64,000 bases of DNA from Oscarella lobularis (lineage: Eukaryota > Porifera > Homoscleromorpha > Homosclerophorida > Oscarellidae): positions 930,001 through 994,000 of the forward strand of contig NC_089193.1 in assembly GCF_947507565.1 (NCBI RefSeq), written 5' to 3'. The stretch's first letter is position 1, and each line of letters starts with the position of its first letter. The notes below the pieces were generated by a model. The model did no database searches. It was not told the DNA's origin and saw only the letters and a list, made by a program, of their open reading frames with translations. The translations under genes were made by a program, and so were the position numbers. Positions 10,182 through 20,575 of this stretch are shown here, piece by piece.

Positions 10182-13100
10182 TCAAACCCACGGCTCTTTT
10201 ACCAGATGCAGTTTGTCTCCTCCATACACCTTGCCTTTTACCATTCTTTTCGCTGAGCAGATTTCGTATTCTTTGTCAAACTTCCTAATGGAGATGATTT
10301 GTTCAAGGCATTCTTCTATGGACGGCCTCTCGTGAGGGTCTTCTTTCACCATCCCTAGTACAAGCCGCTTCATTGCAGGCTGGCTAACAGTTCGTGCCTG
10401 AAAAATTCTCCTTGTTTTTGCTGGTTCCTGCCCTGTCATCAATTCAATAAACGTGACGCCGAGGCTATAAACATCGGCCATTCTAGTGTTGTGCTGAACA
10501 CTTCGTAATCTTTCGGGAGCGAGATACTCAGGGCTCATTGGCCCAGCTGATAGATTGGAGTCAGCAAATCGAGCAGCTCCCAAATCGCAAATTTTTGCCT
10601 CCATCAGAGACGTCACAACGACATTCGTCGATCGAATGTCACCGTGGAGAATGTCGAGTTTGTGCAAGTAGCCAATTCCTGCCGAACAGCCGGTGGCTAT
10701 GTCAACTTGTTCCCTCAAGGAAAGGTCCCCATCGGCAGCCTCGATTACATCACTAAGAGACCCTTCAAGTAATTCTGACATGATGCTTAGAGGAACGTCG
10801 TTCTCAGAGATGAAGCCAAGGAGAGAGACGACGTTTGGATGATGAACGTGACGGCAGATCAATATCTCTTGCTGCAATCGAGGTAGATATTGATCCACGC
10901 GAAGAAAATCGAAGAACGTTTTGACGGCTACCAGGCAACCGCGCCAATAAGCCACACGCACTTCTGCAAGATAAGCAATTTATAAAAAATATTTGTGAAA
11001 TACTTTCATGCCAATATATGCTCTACCGCACCTCCGTAAGATCCGCCGCCAAGTTTCACGTCGGTCATTTCTACTTCAGCGGGCAAAACTCTGAAACTAT
11101 TTTCATTTTTGCGAATACGATTCTCCGTTTCGTCTGCTAAACGGTTTGCTACGTCACATTCTTCCACGAGTCTCCTATTCGTGGCCAGCAACTCAGCTGT
11201 TCTCTTCTTCTCTTTTTCTAACATTTATCAGAAATAATCAAGCCTCTACAGGATAGTTCTTTGGCGTACTTAGATCGAGTTCTGCTCGCGCAATTTGTTC
11301 ACGATATTGGATAGCTCTTTCTTCGTTCTAAAAAGAGGAAGAATGAATAGAGGTACATTCTCGTTTGCCAATTCTTTTCCTCTTTGAGGCGACTTTCGAG
11401 CGCACCAACTAGCTGTGCATGAAGAGAAATCAGAAAAGAGAGTTCAGCAAAATGCCCATCCAAACCTGTTCAGTAGAACTCAGCTTTTTTTCCAGAGTGT
11501 CCTTCTCAGCCTGAAAAAAGATCCAATCAGAGAGCATAGAAAATGTATAAACGATAAAGTCTCCTTTCTGCTTTGCGCGTAAATCTCGCTATTAATTAAG
11601 TCAAGACTGGCTCCGGGATACAACCTACTTCAAGAAGTGAAATCTTTGTCTTTTAAAATGTCCTCGTTTAGATCAGATTTTCCAGAAAAACAATGTTCAA
11701 CCTAAAGAACAGTAAAATTACCTAATAGAAAAAATCCTTAGCAGCTTTCCTTTCGGTTAGAAAACATATCCTGAAGCTCGTCTTTCAGCTTAAAATGTTT
11801 TCTGAGATTGGCAATTTCCAACGCTCCATTAGAAGCCTGCAGAGTCCATTTTTCTAACTAGAACTTCTGAAAAAATCTTACGTTGTCTTTTGCATCAATA
11901 TTGCATCTTTTTTCTATCAAAAGCCTCAAAACGCCATTCTTGCCGTAGTGCACGGCTTCTAGAAAAGGCGTTCTTCCCCACTAAAAGCATAAAGAATATA
12001 ACGCTTTCTAAAAGCAAAGTAACTAGAATTTATACTTTATTTCGAGCCTCGATGTCTGCGCCAGCCGTAACCAAGTATTCCGCCATTTCTGCATGCCCTC
12101 CAACGCACGCCCAATGAAGGGAGGTCAAGCCATTCTATAAACAAAAAAGGAACATTGTAGACACCTACCTTTCTCAAATACTTCCACAATCAACGCTTTT
12201 CAACTACAAAGGCATTTCATAACGTTGAAAAGCGCTGTTTTAGCTTTTTGGAAAGTGCTGAATTAGCTTCTGCTTGCAGTTTCTATCTAAGGTTCTCAAA
12301 AGCGAGAAACAAAACTCATCGTTGCTTGATTCTATCCCACGTTTTGGAAAAGGCAATCAAGTAGACTAATGCGTTCTAAGTTGATTTAAGCTTGTAAAGG
12401 AAGTGCATGTGGTCACCGCCACTTTATACTGCCTCGCATTGGTAGGTACCATTCCCAAACCTGGTCGCTATCTTTGACATTCATTCCTCCCAGTACAACA
12501 AGTCGCTTAGCAATCTGCAAGCGACCCTTGTAACTGGCAAGTGCCAATGCTCCGTTTCCAATCTAAAAATGTCTTATTAATCAAACCATCCGCTAAATTT
12601 CACCTACGCCGTCTTTTGCATAAACATTGCATTGCATTCGAATTAAGGCATCAATCACTTCCTCTTTTCCTCCAAATACAGCTTCTAGGAAAGACGTTCT
12701 TCCCCACTACGTAGAGAAACCATAAAATATAGTAAAGAATTTGAAGTTCTACAGGACTAATAATACTTTATTGACAGCTTCAATGTTTGCTCCAGATGAA
12801 ACCAAATGACAAGCCATTTCCACGTGCTCACCCAGACATGCCCAATGAAGGGGCGTGACGCCGTCCTATGTATAAATGAGAAACGGGCCACTGCTCTTAT
12901 ATGAGCGGTAAAGTTAAATGTTTGAAATAAGTACATGTGCAGTAAATGTAGTGAAACGCGTAAAATATAGCGGTCGTTACTTTATTAGCTTCGTTTATTT
13001 GTAGAGACAATTGAATAAGTTGCCTGCCAATTGCCAAATGACCCTTCTGCAGTGCAATTGCCAAGGCTCCATTGCCATTCTACAAAACACTTTTCATAAA

Positions 13101-13856
13101 CAAAAACGTTGAATACCCATTTGACTAACCATGTCCTTTGCGTGAAGGTTGCATCCCTTTCCAATTAGAACATTAATGACTTTTTTTCTTCCATTGAAAA
13201 CAGCTTCGAGGAACGGTGTTCTTCCCCACTAACAAGACATAAAATATTCATGCAAACTAATTACTATTACAGAATTCAATTACCCTATTCAGAGCTTCAA
13301 TGTGTGCCCCGGCTGCAATCAAATACGCTGTAATTTCAACACGATCTCCCCAACACGCACAATGGAGGGAGGTAAAGCCATTCTATAGGAACGCAGTGCA
13401 AGTAACAGCGGTACGGCATTTCTTCACATAGGAATACTAAAAGCTAAGTAATTAATTTATCATTACTTGATGACGTTCGTTGACTCCTAGCCCCAAACGA
13501 ACCAGTCGTACACCGACGTTAAAATGACCTTCTGCACTCGCAATTGCAAGTGCTCCGTCTCCATTCTAAAACTTTCTCACTAGCTGTTCTGTACCGACGT
13601 CACATTCAGCTTGGCATACGCTGTTTTTGGCGTAAATGTTGCAGCCCTTTTCAATAAGGACAGAAAGTACTCTTTCATTTCCTTCATAAACGGCTTGGAG
13701 GAAAGGCGTGACATTAAGCTAAAAGAATTTTATACTTTTTGTCCTCTACGTCGACAGAATCCATACCGAATTGACTGCTTCCACATGTGCACCTGCTAAA
13801 ATTAGACATTCCGCCATTTCAGCGTCACGTGCAAAATGAAGAGGAGAATTCCCGTA
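10182..13856 (-). CDS. Ankyrin-repeat, coiled-coil, TKL-type protein kinase (5' end unresolved)
   Basis: The 3' exon (10963-10182) joins the exon ending at 11032 to give the glycine loop LGGGSYGEV, then VAVKT (Lys), HGDIRSTNVVV (catalytic loop, HGD in place of HRD) and ICDLGAARF (DLG in place of DFG). APERL, DVYSLGV and the C-lobe follow. The exons at 11217-11032, 11327-11270, about 11511-11467 and one near 11410 encode charged coiled-coil segments. Twelve ankyrin exons lie upstream at 13856-13767, 13718-13620, 13565-13467, 13382-13284, 13228-13130, 13079-12981, 12865-12767, 12706-12608, 12562-12461, 12134-12036, 11980-11882 and about 11836-11770. The closest architecture is an ankyrin-kinase such as the RIPK4/TKL kinases. 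Probable role: membrane-proximal or cytosolic signalling. No starting Met was found; some coiled-coil exon joins are uncertain. Confidence 0.8.
11770..13856 (-). repeat. Four tandem copies of a three-exon ankyrin cassette
   Basis: Most exons are 99 nt, phase 0 at both ends, and encode one 33-residue ankyrin repeat. They cycle through three types. Type alpha is NGxTSLHWACxGxHxEMAxYL. Type beta is WGRTPFLEAVxxGxxxV with LIxKxCNxxAKD. Type gamma is NGNGALAIAxxxGHxxI. The order alpha-beta-gamma occurs four times, starting at 13856, 13382, 12865 and 12134. The unit of duplication was therefore three exons with their introns. Confidence 0.85.
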
Positions 13857-14046
13857 CTAAATGAATATACAAAAAGCAGAGATTTTCTAACAGAAGCAAA
13901 AAATTAAACCTAATTAAAGCTCTAGGCTCTAGAAATCTAACCACAGCAAAAGGCATTATATACTCCAAACTAAACTTTCTTTGGCACTTTTCTCTCTCAA
14001 AAGTTCAAACTGCACTTGTTCTTGACTTCATTTAATTAAATTTAGA

Positions 14047-14118
14047 ATGTTTGCCAAGGCTCTCCAAGACCATGCCTAGCACTTAAGTAGGCCACACAGT
14101 GTAAATCAGTGACGCCAC
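14047..14118 (-). pseudogene. Degenerate ankyrin exon remnant
   Basis: The minus strand after an acceptor (GATTAG) reads SGVTDLHCVAYLSARHGLG and then stops soon after. It resembles the first half of an alpha-type ankyrin exon of the neighbouring kinase gene. It could be a decayed fifth cassette or a mis-read 5' exon. Confidence 0.4.
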
Positions 14119-15462
14119 TAATCTTATTAGAAACATAAATAATGAGACGTTTCTTCAGTCGAAAGCGATTGTCGTTTAAATTCAATCATGTCAAATAACG
14201 ATGAGCCTGCTAACGACTCCGCAGATCCGCACAATGTGCCTATCTTTTAGTTTAATTAAGTAGGACTGACAGATGAGTGCATGCTGCATGCTGTTGATCT
14301 ATACACTGACACATGGAGCTAAAAATCCACACGTCAGACTTTGTACGGACGAGTACTACTCTTTCCACTTTTCAGTACACTCTGTGGCCACGTGGAACCT
14401 CTGAAAATTTATAGCAGAAAGTAAGTCGACTCTAACCTATGGGCAGTATAGCAACATGAGGTATGTATGAATATACGTAGTAAGGACACTCCTAACTTAG
14501 AGCATTGTGATAGATCGAGCGCTGCCTGCTGACATCGTCAATAACTCGAGGAAAAGCCCCCTCTGGTTAATTAGGTGAGTGACGTCACTACTTTCTACAG
14601 TATTCCATAAACGGTCTGCACTTAGCCTTCCACAAACTGGATGCAGTTACTAGTCCACTGTACTTCATCAGCATCTTTTTTCCACGTTTCCGGAGAACGC
14701 CTAACGTACGAGAAGACGACAGCCTTATTTCCTGCTGCGATCGCCATTAGAAAGCCTACGAAGCCGTACAGGAACAGTTGTTTTAAGAGTTCAAGAACAA
14801 TTAGACTAACTCTGCACAGAAACGGCATCTGCCATGTTCAGAATCGATCAAAAACTTTAGCGAGATGGATCGATACGAAGTGTAGTGCATTCCCGTATAT
14901 CAGGAAATGACTAAAAGTTGAAAACGACTATATCTATCTAGTGACGCGCTTTGGCCAAAGGGTAGGCTGCTTTGCTCACCATCTTTGTTTTTTTACAAGA
15001 GACTTCATTTCATAAACTTAGGTAGACGTCATTCTGCCACGATTTGAGTCAATTTCTGGAGCATATATAGACAACTAAAATGAAGACGTGTGTTCTCCTT
15101 AGATTAAGTAAAAGCTGCGGTAGCGGCTGACTCAACTGAGGAAGTTTATCAGAAGCCAGTTGGAAGTGATCCATTAGCTTCCTTCATTGAATCAATATCG
15201 GCAGTCTGGGTCTTATTTGTTTTATAGTGTTTCGGCTAAGCTGCTTCCTTTACATACTATTTATGGGTGCCCTTTGAACGGCGCACGTCTATTCGTGGAA
15301 GGGGTCTACGCAGACGACGGGGCAGTATATATAACCGCCTTCCTTACACGCCTCCGTGCTTCCTGTGACCTCTCTAGGGCCTAAGGCCGAACACACTTTC
15401 AGGATACGTGAAGGATCTTATACACTCAGGAATTCGGAAGCGACAGTTAAGCAGCCTGCCAA
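14119..15462. other. Intergenic region
   Basis: No gene is recognised. A minus-strand frame at 14622-14828 encodes a hydrophobic stretch (FLYGFVGFLMAIAAG) but has no support as a gene. Scattered TTAATTAA runs are present. Confidence 0.4.
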
Positions 15463-15504
15463 CAGACCTTCTCCCTTGATCCCGGGGTCAAGGGAGAAGG
15501 TCTG
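15463..15504. promoter_or_regulatory. Perfect 17-bp hairpin upstream of the methyltransferase promoter
   Basis: The left arm is CAGACCTTCTCCCTTGA and the right arm is its exact complement, separated by an 8-bp loop containing TCCCGGGG. It lies about 80 bp upstream of the TATA box. It could be a binding site for a dimeric regulator or a foldback remnant. Confidence 0.55.
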
Positions 15505-15586
15505 GTGATAGGCTATAACAGTTAAGTTGATTCTCCAATTAGTTAACTCGAAAGCGTCACTGTCGTACTGTCGTCCGCAAAGCGAG

Positions 15587-15593
15587 TATAAAA
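15587..15593 (+). promoter_or_regulatory. TATA box (TATAAAA)
   Basis: GAGTATAAAAGCCGC lies 57 bp before the methyltransferase ATG. This predicts transcription starting near 15615-15625 and a very short 5'UTR, and it argues against the longer reading frame that is open upstream. Confidence 0.7.
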
Positions 15594-15643
15594 GCCGCGG
15601 AAGAGACTCGGTTCCTTCACAAACACTTTCGCACGCGCAGACC

Positions 15644-16477
15644 ATGGAGTCGACACCGACGGCGGCACACACAAGCAGCAACCGAACGTACGCCGCCAAC
15701 TACGGCCACCTGTCGAAGAACATACAAGAATCGGACGCCGTGAGATTCGTCGACGACATTCTTCTTCCTCGACACGGCGATCGCGTGCTCGACTTCGGCT
15801 GCGGCACGGGAAACGTAACGCTCCACTTGGCGAGCACAGTCGGCTCCGCCGGCTTTCTCGTCGGCGTCGATCCGGACGGGGATCGAATAGAAATTGCGCG
15901 AGATCGTCTCCGATCTTACGAAAACGTTAGAATCGTTTCCGGTTCGATCGAGGAAGCGGCGGCGTTCGCGCCCTATGACGTCGTCAACGCGAATCACGTC
16001 ATCCACTGGATTCCCCGCGACGAACACGAAGAGTATCTGCGACGAATTTTCGATTCGATTAGGCCGGGTGGACGATTCGGTTTCACGACGGTACAAAGTC
16101 TCCTGGGCTTCGTGCGCGATCTGTCGGCAAGTCAGTACGATAATTCGTACGATTCGTTTCTGGCGGCAGTTGGGTGGACTTTTGCGCCGCTTTCCTACTG
16201 GAAATCCCTTCTATTGAAGACGGGTTTCGAGATTGCCTACGGTTTCGAAGGGGAACGACTTTGCGGCGTTTATCCGAACGAAAGAGCCGTGCTCGACTGG
16301 TGGGAAGCGACGTGCGTAGGCCACTTCAGCGCCGCTCGACCGACATCGGAATCTCTTATGAAGAAGCATGATTTGAAAAGAAACGAGCCCATTCCGGTTC
16401 GAGCGCGTCTTGTCCACGTGGTGGCGAGAAAGCCGGGCAAGGTCGTGTCGGCATTTCATCCGAAACAGGTGCGTTAG
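15644..16477 (+). CDS. Class I SAM-dependent methyltransferase
   Basis: Intronless gene of 277 aa. SAM-binding motif I is VLDFGCGTGNVT (about residues 47-58). An acidic post-I segment, VGVDPDGDRIEIAR, contacts the cofactor ribose. NANHVIHWIPRDE is the motif IV region and SIRPGGRFGFTT the following strand. The C-terminal part (YWKSLLLKTGFEI, then WWEATCVGHF) forms a lid and determines the substrate, which cannot be told from sequence. The fold resembles small-molecule carboxyl or trans-aconitate/juvenile-hormone-acid methyltransferases. The start at 15644 is preferred because of GACCATGG context and the TATA box at 15587. The single exon contrasts with the intron-rich neighbours, suggesting retroposition or horizontal acquisition. 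Confidence 0.88.
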   Translation: MESTPTAAHTSSNRTYAANYGHLSKNIQESDAVRFVDDILLPRHGDRVLDFGCGTGNVTLHLASTVGSAGFLVGVDPDGDRIEIARDRLRSYENVRIVSGSIEEAAAFAPYDVVNANHVIHWIPRDEHEEYLRRIFDSIRPGGRFGFTTVQSLLGFVRDLSASQYDNSYDSFLAAVGWTFAPLSYWKSLLLKTGFEIAYGFEGERLCGVYPNERAVLDWWEATCVGHFSAARPTSESLMKKHDLKRNEPIPVRARLVHVVARKPGKVVSAFHPKQVR

Positions 16478-17200
16478 GTGAACAGGAAACGTCCGCCTTT
16501 GTCTGAAATGAGTGACAGTCCGTTTGGTGTAGATCTATTGTATGATGTCATTTTTTTGTCGTTAGTCAAATACAGTGAAGTCAATTACTCCACGCCAGAG
16601 CCCTATATAGGCTGCTCCACGCACTTCCTTTACGTAATTGGATGCTGTTTGACTTAATTAATTAATTAATGGAACCATCGGGGATTTACGTAGAAACAGT
16701 TTAAATAAACACCAAGTCGACCTTCCATGCACGCGCTGAGGCCCCCAAACCTAAACTCAGCAACGCTTACCCGTCGTAAAAAATCCAGGTTAGCATTCCC
16801 GCTGACAGAATCGAGTTTGAAACGCCAGGCGCTGTCCCAGCAGTGCGACGTACAGCTGTACGACTTCCCCGGCGGGTCCCGTTGTAGAGAACTTCAGAGC
16901 ACCCAAGAGGCAGCACCATTCGCCTCCAGGTGAACCAATAGAGGTCGCCAGCAAAGCCAAATCGCATCCGTAATCGCAGCATAGATCGCAGTAGCAGTCA
17001 CTCTTTTTCCTTATCCGGGACGTCTGAACGGTCCTAGCGTGGGTATTAATTAAACAAAAATTTTTGACTGTCTCAACTCTCAGTGAAGAACATGTTTTCT
17101 TGACATGACTTTTGAATTGTTTCTATAACCTAAAAGGATTCATAGGATTTTTGCAGTATAACGACTACGAACAGAAGGCCGTTCAAAATAAGCAACCATG
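16478..17200. other. 3'UTR of methyltransferase and intergenic DNA
   Basis: An AATAAA at 16704-16709 probably ends the methyltransferase transcript. A TTAATTAATTAATTAATGG run lies near 16655. No further gene was recognised before the TRP pseudogene that ends at 17201. Confidence 0.5.
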
Positions 17201-17311
17201 CTATTCCTCTTTTCTACTGATATTCCGACGCAAAGAAGACAGCAGTCGGTCAGCGACCCACTCCGTAGCATTTTTCCTCTGAATTGACACGACGCTCAGT
17301 TGGGCTGACGC

Positions 17312-18022
17312 CAGTGGCGTAGCCAGGGGGGGTGCTTTGGGTGCTCGAGCACCCCCCTCAAGTTTGCTGAAAATAATTAAACTAGATAATGATGGCCCGT
17401 TGTTAGCCATCATGTGATCCCCGAACACCCTTTGCACGGTGTCCGATCTCTGTTAGTGTCTACAGCATGTGCATTATGGGAATCACATTGCCTAACCACA
17501 CCTTAATCTGCCCGGAAATATGTCCTTTCTGTAAAAATGGGAATAGGGCACCTGGTGGCTATGCCTTTACACCACAGATTTTAGGTGTTCTGATTACATG
17601 TATATATCAAAAGAGCGATTCACCTGTCGAGTAAAGGTGGCACAGAGTTACCCTTCCCTGCATGGCCCCCTCGGGTGCATGATCAAGTGACACGTTTTCA
17701 GCTCGCAGTTGGGTTTGCGTGCTGCGAGCGAAGACAAACCCAACGTGCTCATTTACTGCGTTCCTTCGATGAGCGTTAATAATTAAGCTCAAATGTTATG
17801 TGCCAGTTATGCTATGTAATATGCCTACATATGTACTCGTTCCAGAAAGCTTTGTACACAATCCGAAGTTACTATCTCTGTTGTGTTACTTTGGGCCTAC
17901 GCACTGTTTTTCGTTAGAGGCCTTAAATAGCCAAATAGAAAAGGGGCGTGGTCCAAAAATTTTCGCGCGCTTCGCGCGCGAACTTCAGCACCTACCTCCG
18001 CTTAATCCTGGCTACGCCACTG
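17312..18022. mobile_element. 711-bp non-autonomous DNA transposon (MITE-like)
   Basis: The ends are perfect inverted repeats CAGTGGCGTAGCCAGG and CCTGGCTACGCCACTG, flanked by the 5-bp direct repeat GACGC on both sides. There is no transposase inside. The CAGTGGCG terminus is common in hAT-like and related elements, although those normally duplicate 8 bp. Removing the element and one GACGC copy rejoins the last exon of the TRP pseudogene (SRASAQLSVVSIQRKNATEWV). This gives an empty-site reconstruction. Confidence 0.85.
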
Positions 18023-19329
18023 GACGCCCTACTGTAATACCAACGAGAATCTAAAAACGCGATAAGAAATAATAAACTGATAGGACAAAGCGAGATATAT
18101 CAATTTTCACTTGGATCGATTGACGCATTTCCTTAATCTGCAAATTAATTGCATCTAAGTCTCTCTTTGTGACGGGATCATCAAGCTCCTTTTCTTCTAC
18201 AGAAGCTTTATAAGCAGTTAGAAGATTTTCCCTCATCGTCAAGTCAGAAAGACGCAATTCTCCTCGTACTTCCACTTTCGCTTTGCCTGTCTTTTCCTAA
18301 TTAAACTGATACACAAGCAAATGATTTTTCAGTAAAGGACGCTAACCTTTTTCTATCTACACAGAAAAGAAACTATATAAGCAACAGATAGGCCAAAATA
18401 AGCGAGTAGATTGAAGGGTGGTGGAACGATTGGAGAAACGTACAAACTTGTGATTATTTCAGCTTTCAAGAACCCCCAATCCGTCCCTACAATACCCTAA
18501 ACGCAGAGATGCACTTATTCAATATTTAGTTAATTGTAATTGCCCCATCATTCACCTCCGCATTTTGATATGCATTTGAAATTAAAGCAATGAGGATGTT
18601 GAGAAGAATAATCGAAGACGCGACTAGCCAAAAAACTGCCCAAATCATGCGAAAAACATCTTCGGCATCGTTCGCAGAACCAAGTCCCAAATCTGATTGC
18701 AGATGCTATATATAAGTTAACCGTGCTCAAAAAGAGAACCCTGAGAATATTGCTCAAGCTAAGACTCAAGCTAAAGAAAGGGGGTCTTGAAGTTACAAAG
18801 CAACTCTTATAGTACTATACAATGCATCGTTTTCTCACTTGGTTGCAGGAAGATCACTCTTGCACGGCGAAGTACTGGATGGCTCAGTCGCAGAACATGA
18901 ACTTAGACTCTTGAATGCCTTAATTCCGTAGATGTTCTTAAGGACGACGACGAAGAAAAACACGAAGCTGATCAGCTGGTAGAAAAGTTTTCGAAACGAG
19001 ATGAGCATGGGACCGAAATGAGGAAATAGAATCAAGTAGAATAGAACTCGAAACGAAGCGGTGAGGAAAAGTAATGCGTAAAGAACTGATAGGAAACTTG
19101 CAGCGAAATGAGTTGCACCTGACGTCATTATGTGGAGGCTAATACACAGCCCGACGATGATAACCAGAATGACAGCTACGTCCCAGCGATTGCCAATTTC
19201 TTTGAAGTAGCCACGCACACTCTGCCGTCGCAACTGGCCCAGTCCGTACGCAACTTTCCCGACAACTAGCACAATGATTAGCCACTCCACGTTCGATAGA
19301 TGAGTGATTTCAAAATGAGATGGAACGAC

Positions 19330-19497
19330 TGTCTCTCGTACGCCCTCTCGTCGTCTCGCGACGCCGAAGCGAAGGCGAACATCGCTATCAGCTACGGCGC
19401 TGACCCGTCAATCGAAGCGTGGCCGATGAAAGAAACTCTCGCCCATCGCGCTGCCGCTCTCGCATCGATCCCCCTTCTCAACGCGGCCCACGTTGTA
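19330..19497 (+). pseudogene. Inverted ankyrin-exon fragment inside the TRP pseudogene
   Basis: On the plus strand this reads ALSSSRDAEAKANIAI, then YGADPSIEAWPMKETLAHRA and LLNAAH. That matches the exon 4 ankyrin segment found on the minus strand in paralog 2 (ALSSSRDAEAKTKLVIDYGANP). The flanking exon pieces remain on the minus strand, so a roughly 170-bp internal inversion occurred. Confidence 0.85.
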
Positions 19498-20234
19498 CAC
19501 GGGCCTCGCAAACGAATTCATCCACAGCTCGCCGGTAAGACTATGCCAATGGGAAAGCAATACCTAATTAAGAGTCAGCATATAGTGAAAAACTAGACTA
19601 ATATTCGCCCACTTACCTCCAAGAAGGCTGCTGAGCCATCCCGAAAAGTGGACTTCAAAAGAGACTCTCTTTCTCGTCGCAGAACACTTAATGCGATGCG
19701 AGGAAGACACTGGAAAAGATCCCCGACGCCGTTTGAGTGACGACAATGTAGACACTCGAGTGGGGTGCCCTTTGATTTGCTGACCGACGTCAGCGAGACA
19801 CTTCAAGCACGCCGGATCGACGACGCGATTTTTGTCGAGCTAGAAAAAGAAAACGCCTCGCGATCCTGCGTCGTAATCTAAAAAATTTTCTTTGTTTACG
19901 AGGCAATGAAGAGGAGTCATTGATGAGTCATCCCGTTTGTTAGGGACAAGAGCGTCGGCTTGCTCGACTAGGAGTCGAAGTACTTCGACGGGACCGTCAA
20001 CGGTTGCGCAAACGTGAATGGCCGATTGGCCTTTTTCGTCGACTTCGCCCGGATCGTGACCACGTTCGATCAGATTTCGAACTTCTGCAAGTGTGATTTC
20101 TTTTTTTGATAATAAATAGAGACGACGGTACGTGTCGTTGTACCAAGCGTCAGATCGACGGCGACGACTTCTTTTCGTCTCAATAGGCTGTGAAATGGCC
20201 GGAACATGCGGTGCATAGAAGACTCCTGCGCCAT

Positions 20235-20575
20235 AGTCGAAGACTGTAACTAAATAACACCTCGATGTTCACGAATACCTATTAGTTCCGGATCGTGAAA
20301 GGGGCCCTGCCTGTAATTAAGTAGAGCATGTCTCTTGGGAGACCGGCAATTAGGTCTCTATCGGAAATTAGGGAGGGAGGGAGGGAGGGACATGTTACTT
20401 TATACCCTGACTATCTAACTTATACACATCGTTGATGTTAATTTGAGCAAACGGGATACACGAGGGATCACAATAAACAGTTCGTCAGGTGATCAAAAGA
20501 AAAAAAGACTTTCGCCAAAAATCTCGTGAGATCATTGCTACATTTGTGACGGGTGTCTTATCCGGAATTCTATCG
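20235..20575. other. Spacer between TRP paralogs 1 and 2
   Basis: Upstream region of the pseudogene and 3' flank of TRP gene 2. A (GGGA)5 microsatellite lies at 20371-20390. No coding sequence was recognised. Confidence 0.5.

Larger units (their letters stand above)
17201..20234 (-). pseudogene. TRP-channel paralog 1, multiply disrupted
   Basis: Minus-strand copy of the ankyrin-TRP genes that follow. It begins MAQESSMHRMFRPFHSLLRRKEV (ATG at 20234) and keeps exon 2. Lesions relative to paralogs 2 and 3 are as follows. A 17-nt deletion in exon 3 shifts the frame within an ankyrin repeat. Exon 4 breaks off after FARPVY, followed by an inverted piece of the same exon (19330-19497). The rest of exon 4 and the start of exon 5 are deleted. 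Seven residues are lost near the pore (VVVL directly to KNIYGI). TGG becomes TAG in exon 7 (CR-stop-KK where the paralogs have CRWKE or CGWRK). The last exon is split by a 711-bp transposon. Transmembrane segments are still legible at 19290-18840. Confidence 0.88.

Noticed and set aside
9905-10288. Open frame of 127 codons on the plus strand
   Set aside because: Low-complexity, no domain, and it overlaps the kinase 3' exon on the other strand.
14622-14828. Minus-strand frame with a hydrophobic stretch
   Set aside because: No homology, no splice context and no promoter. A transmembrane-like run can arise from biased sequence.
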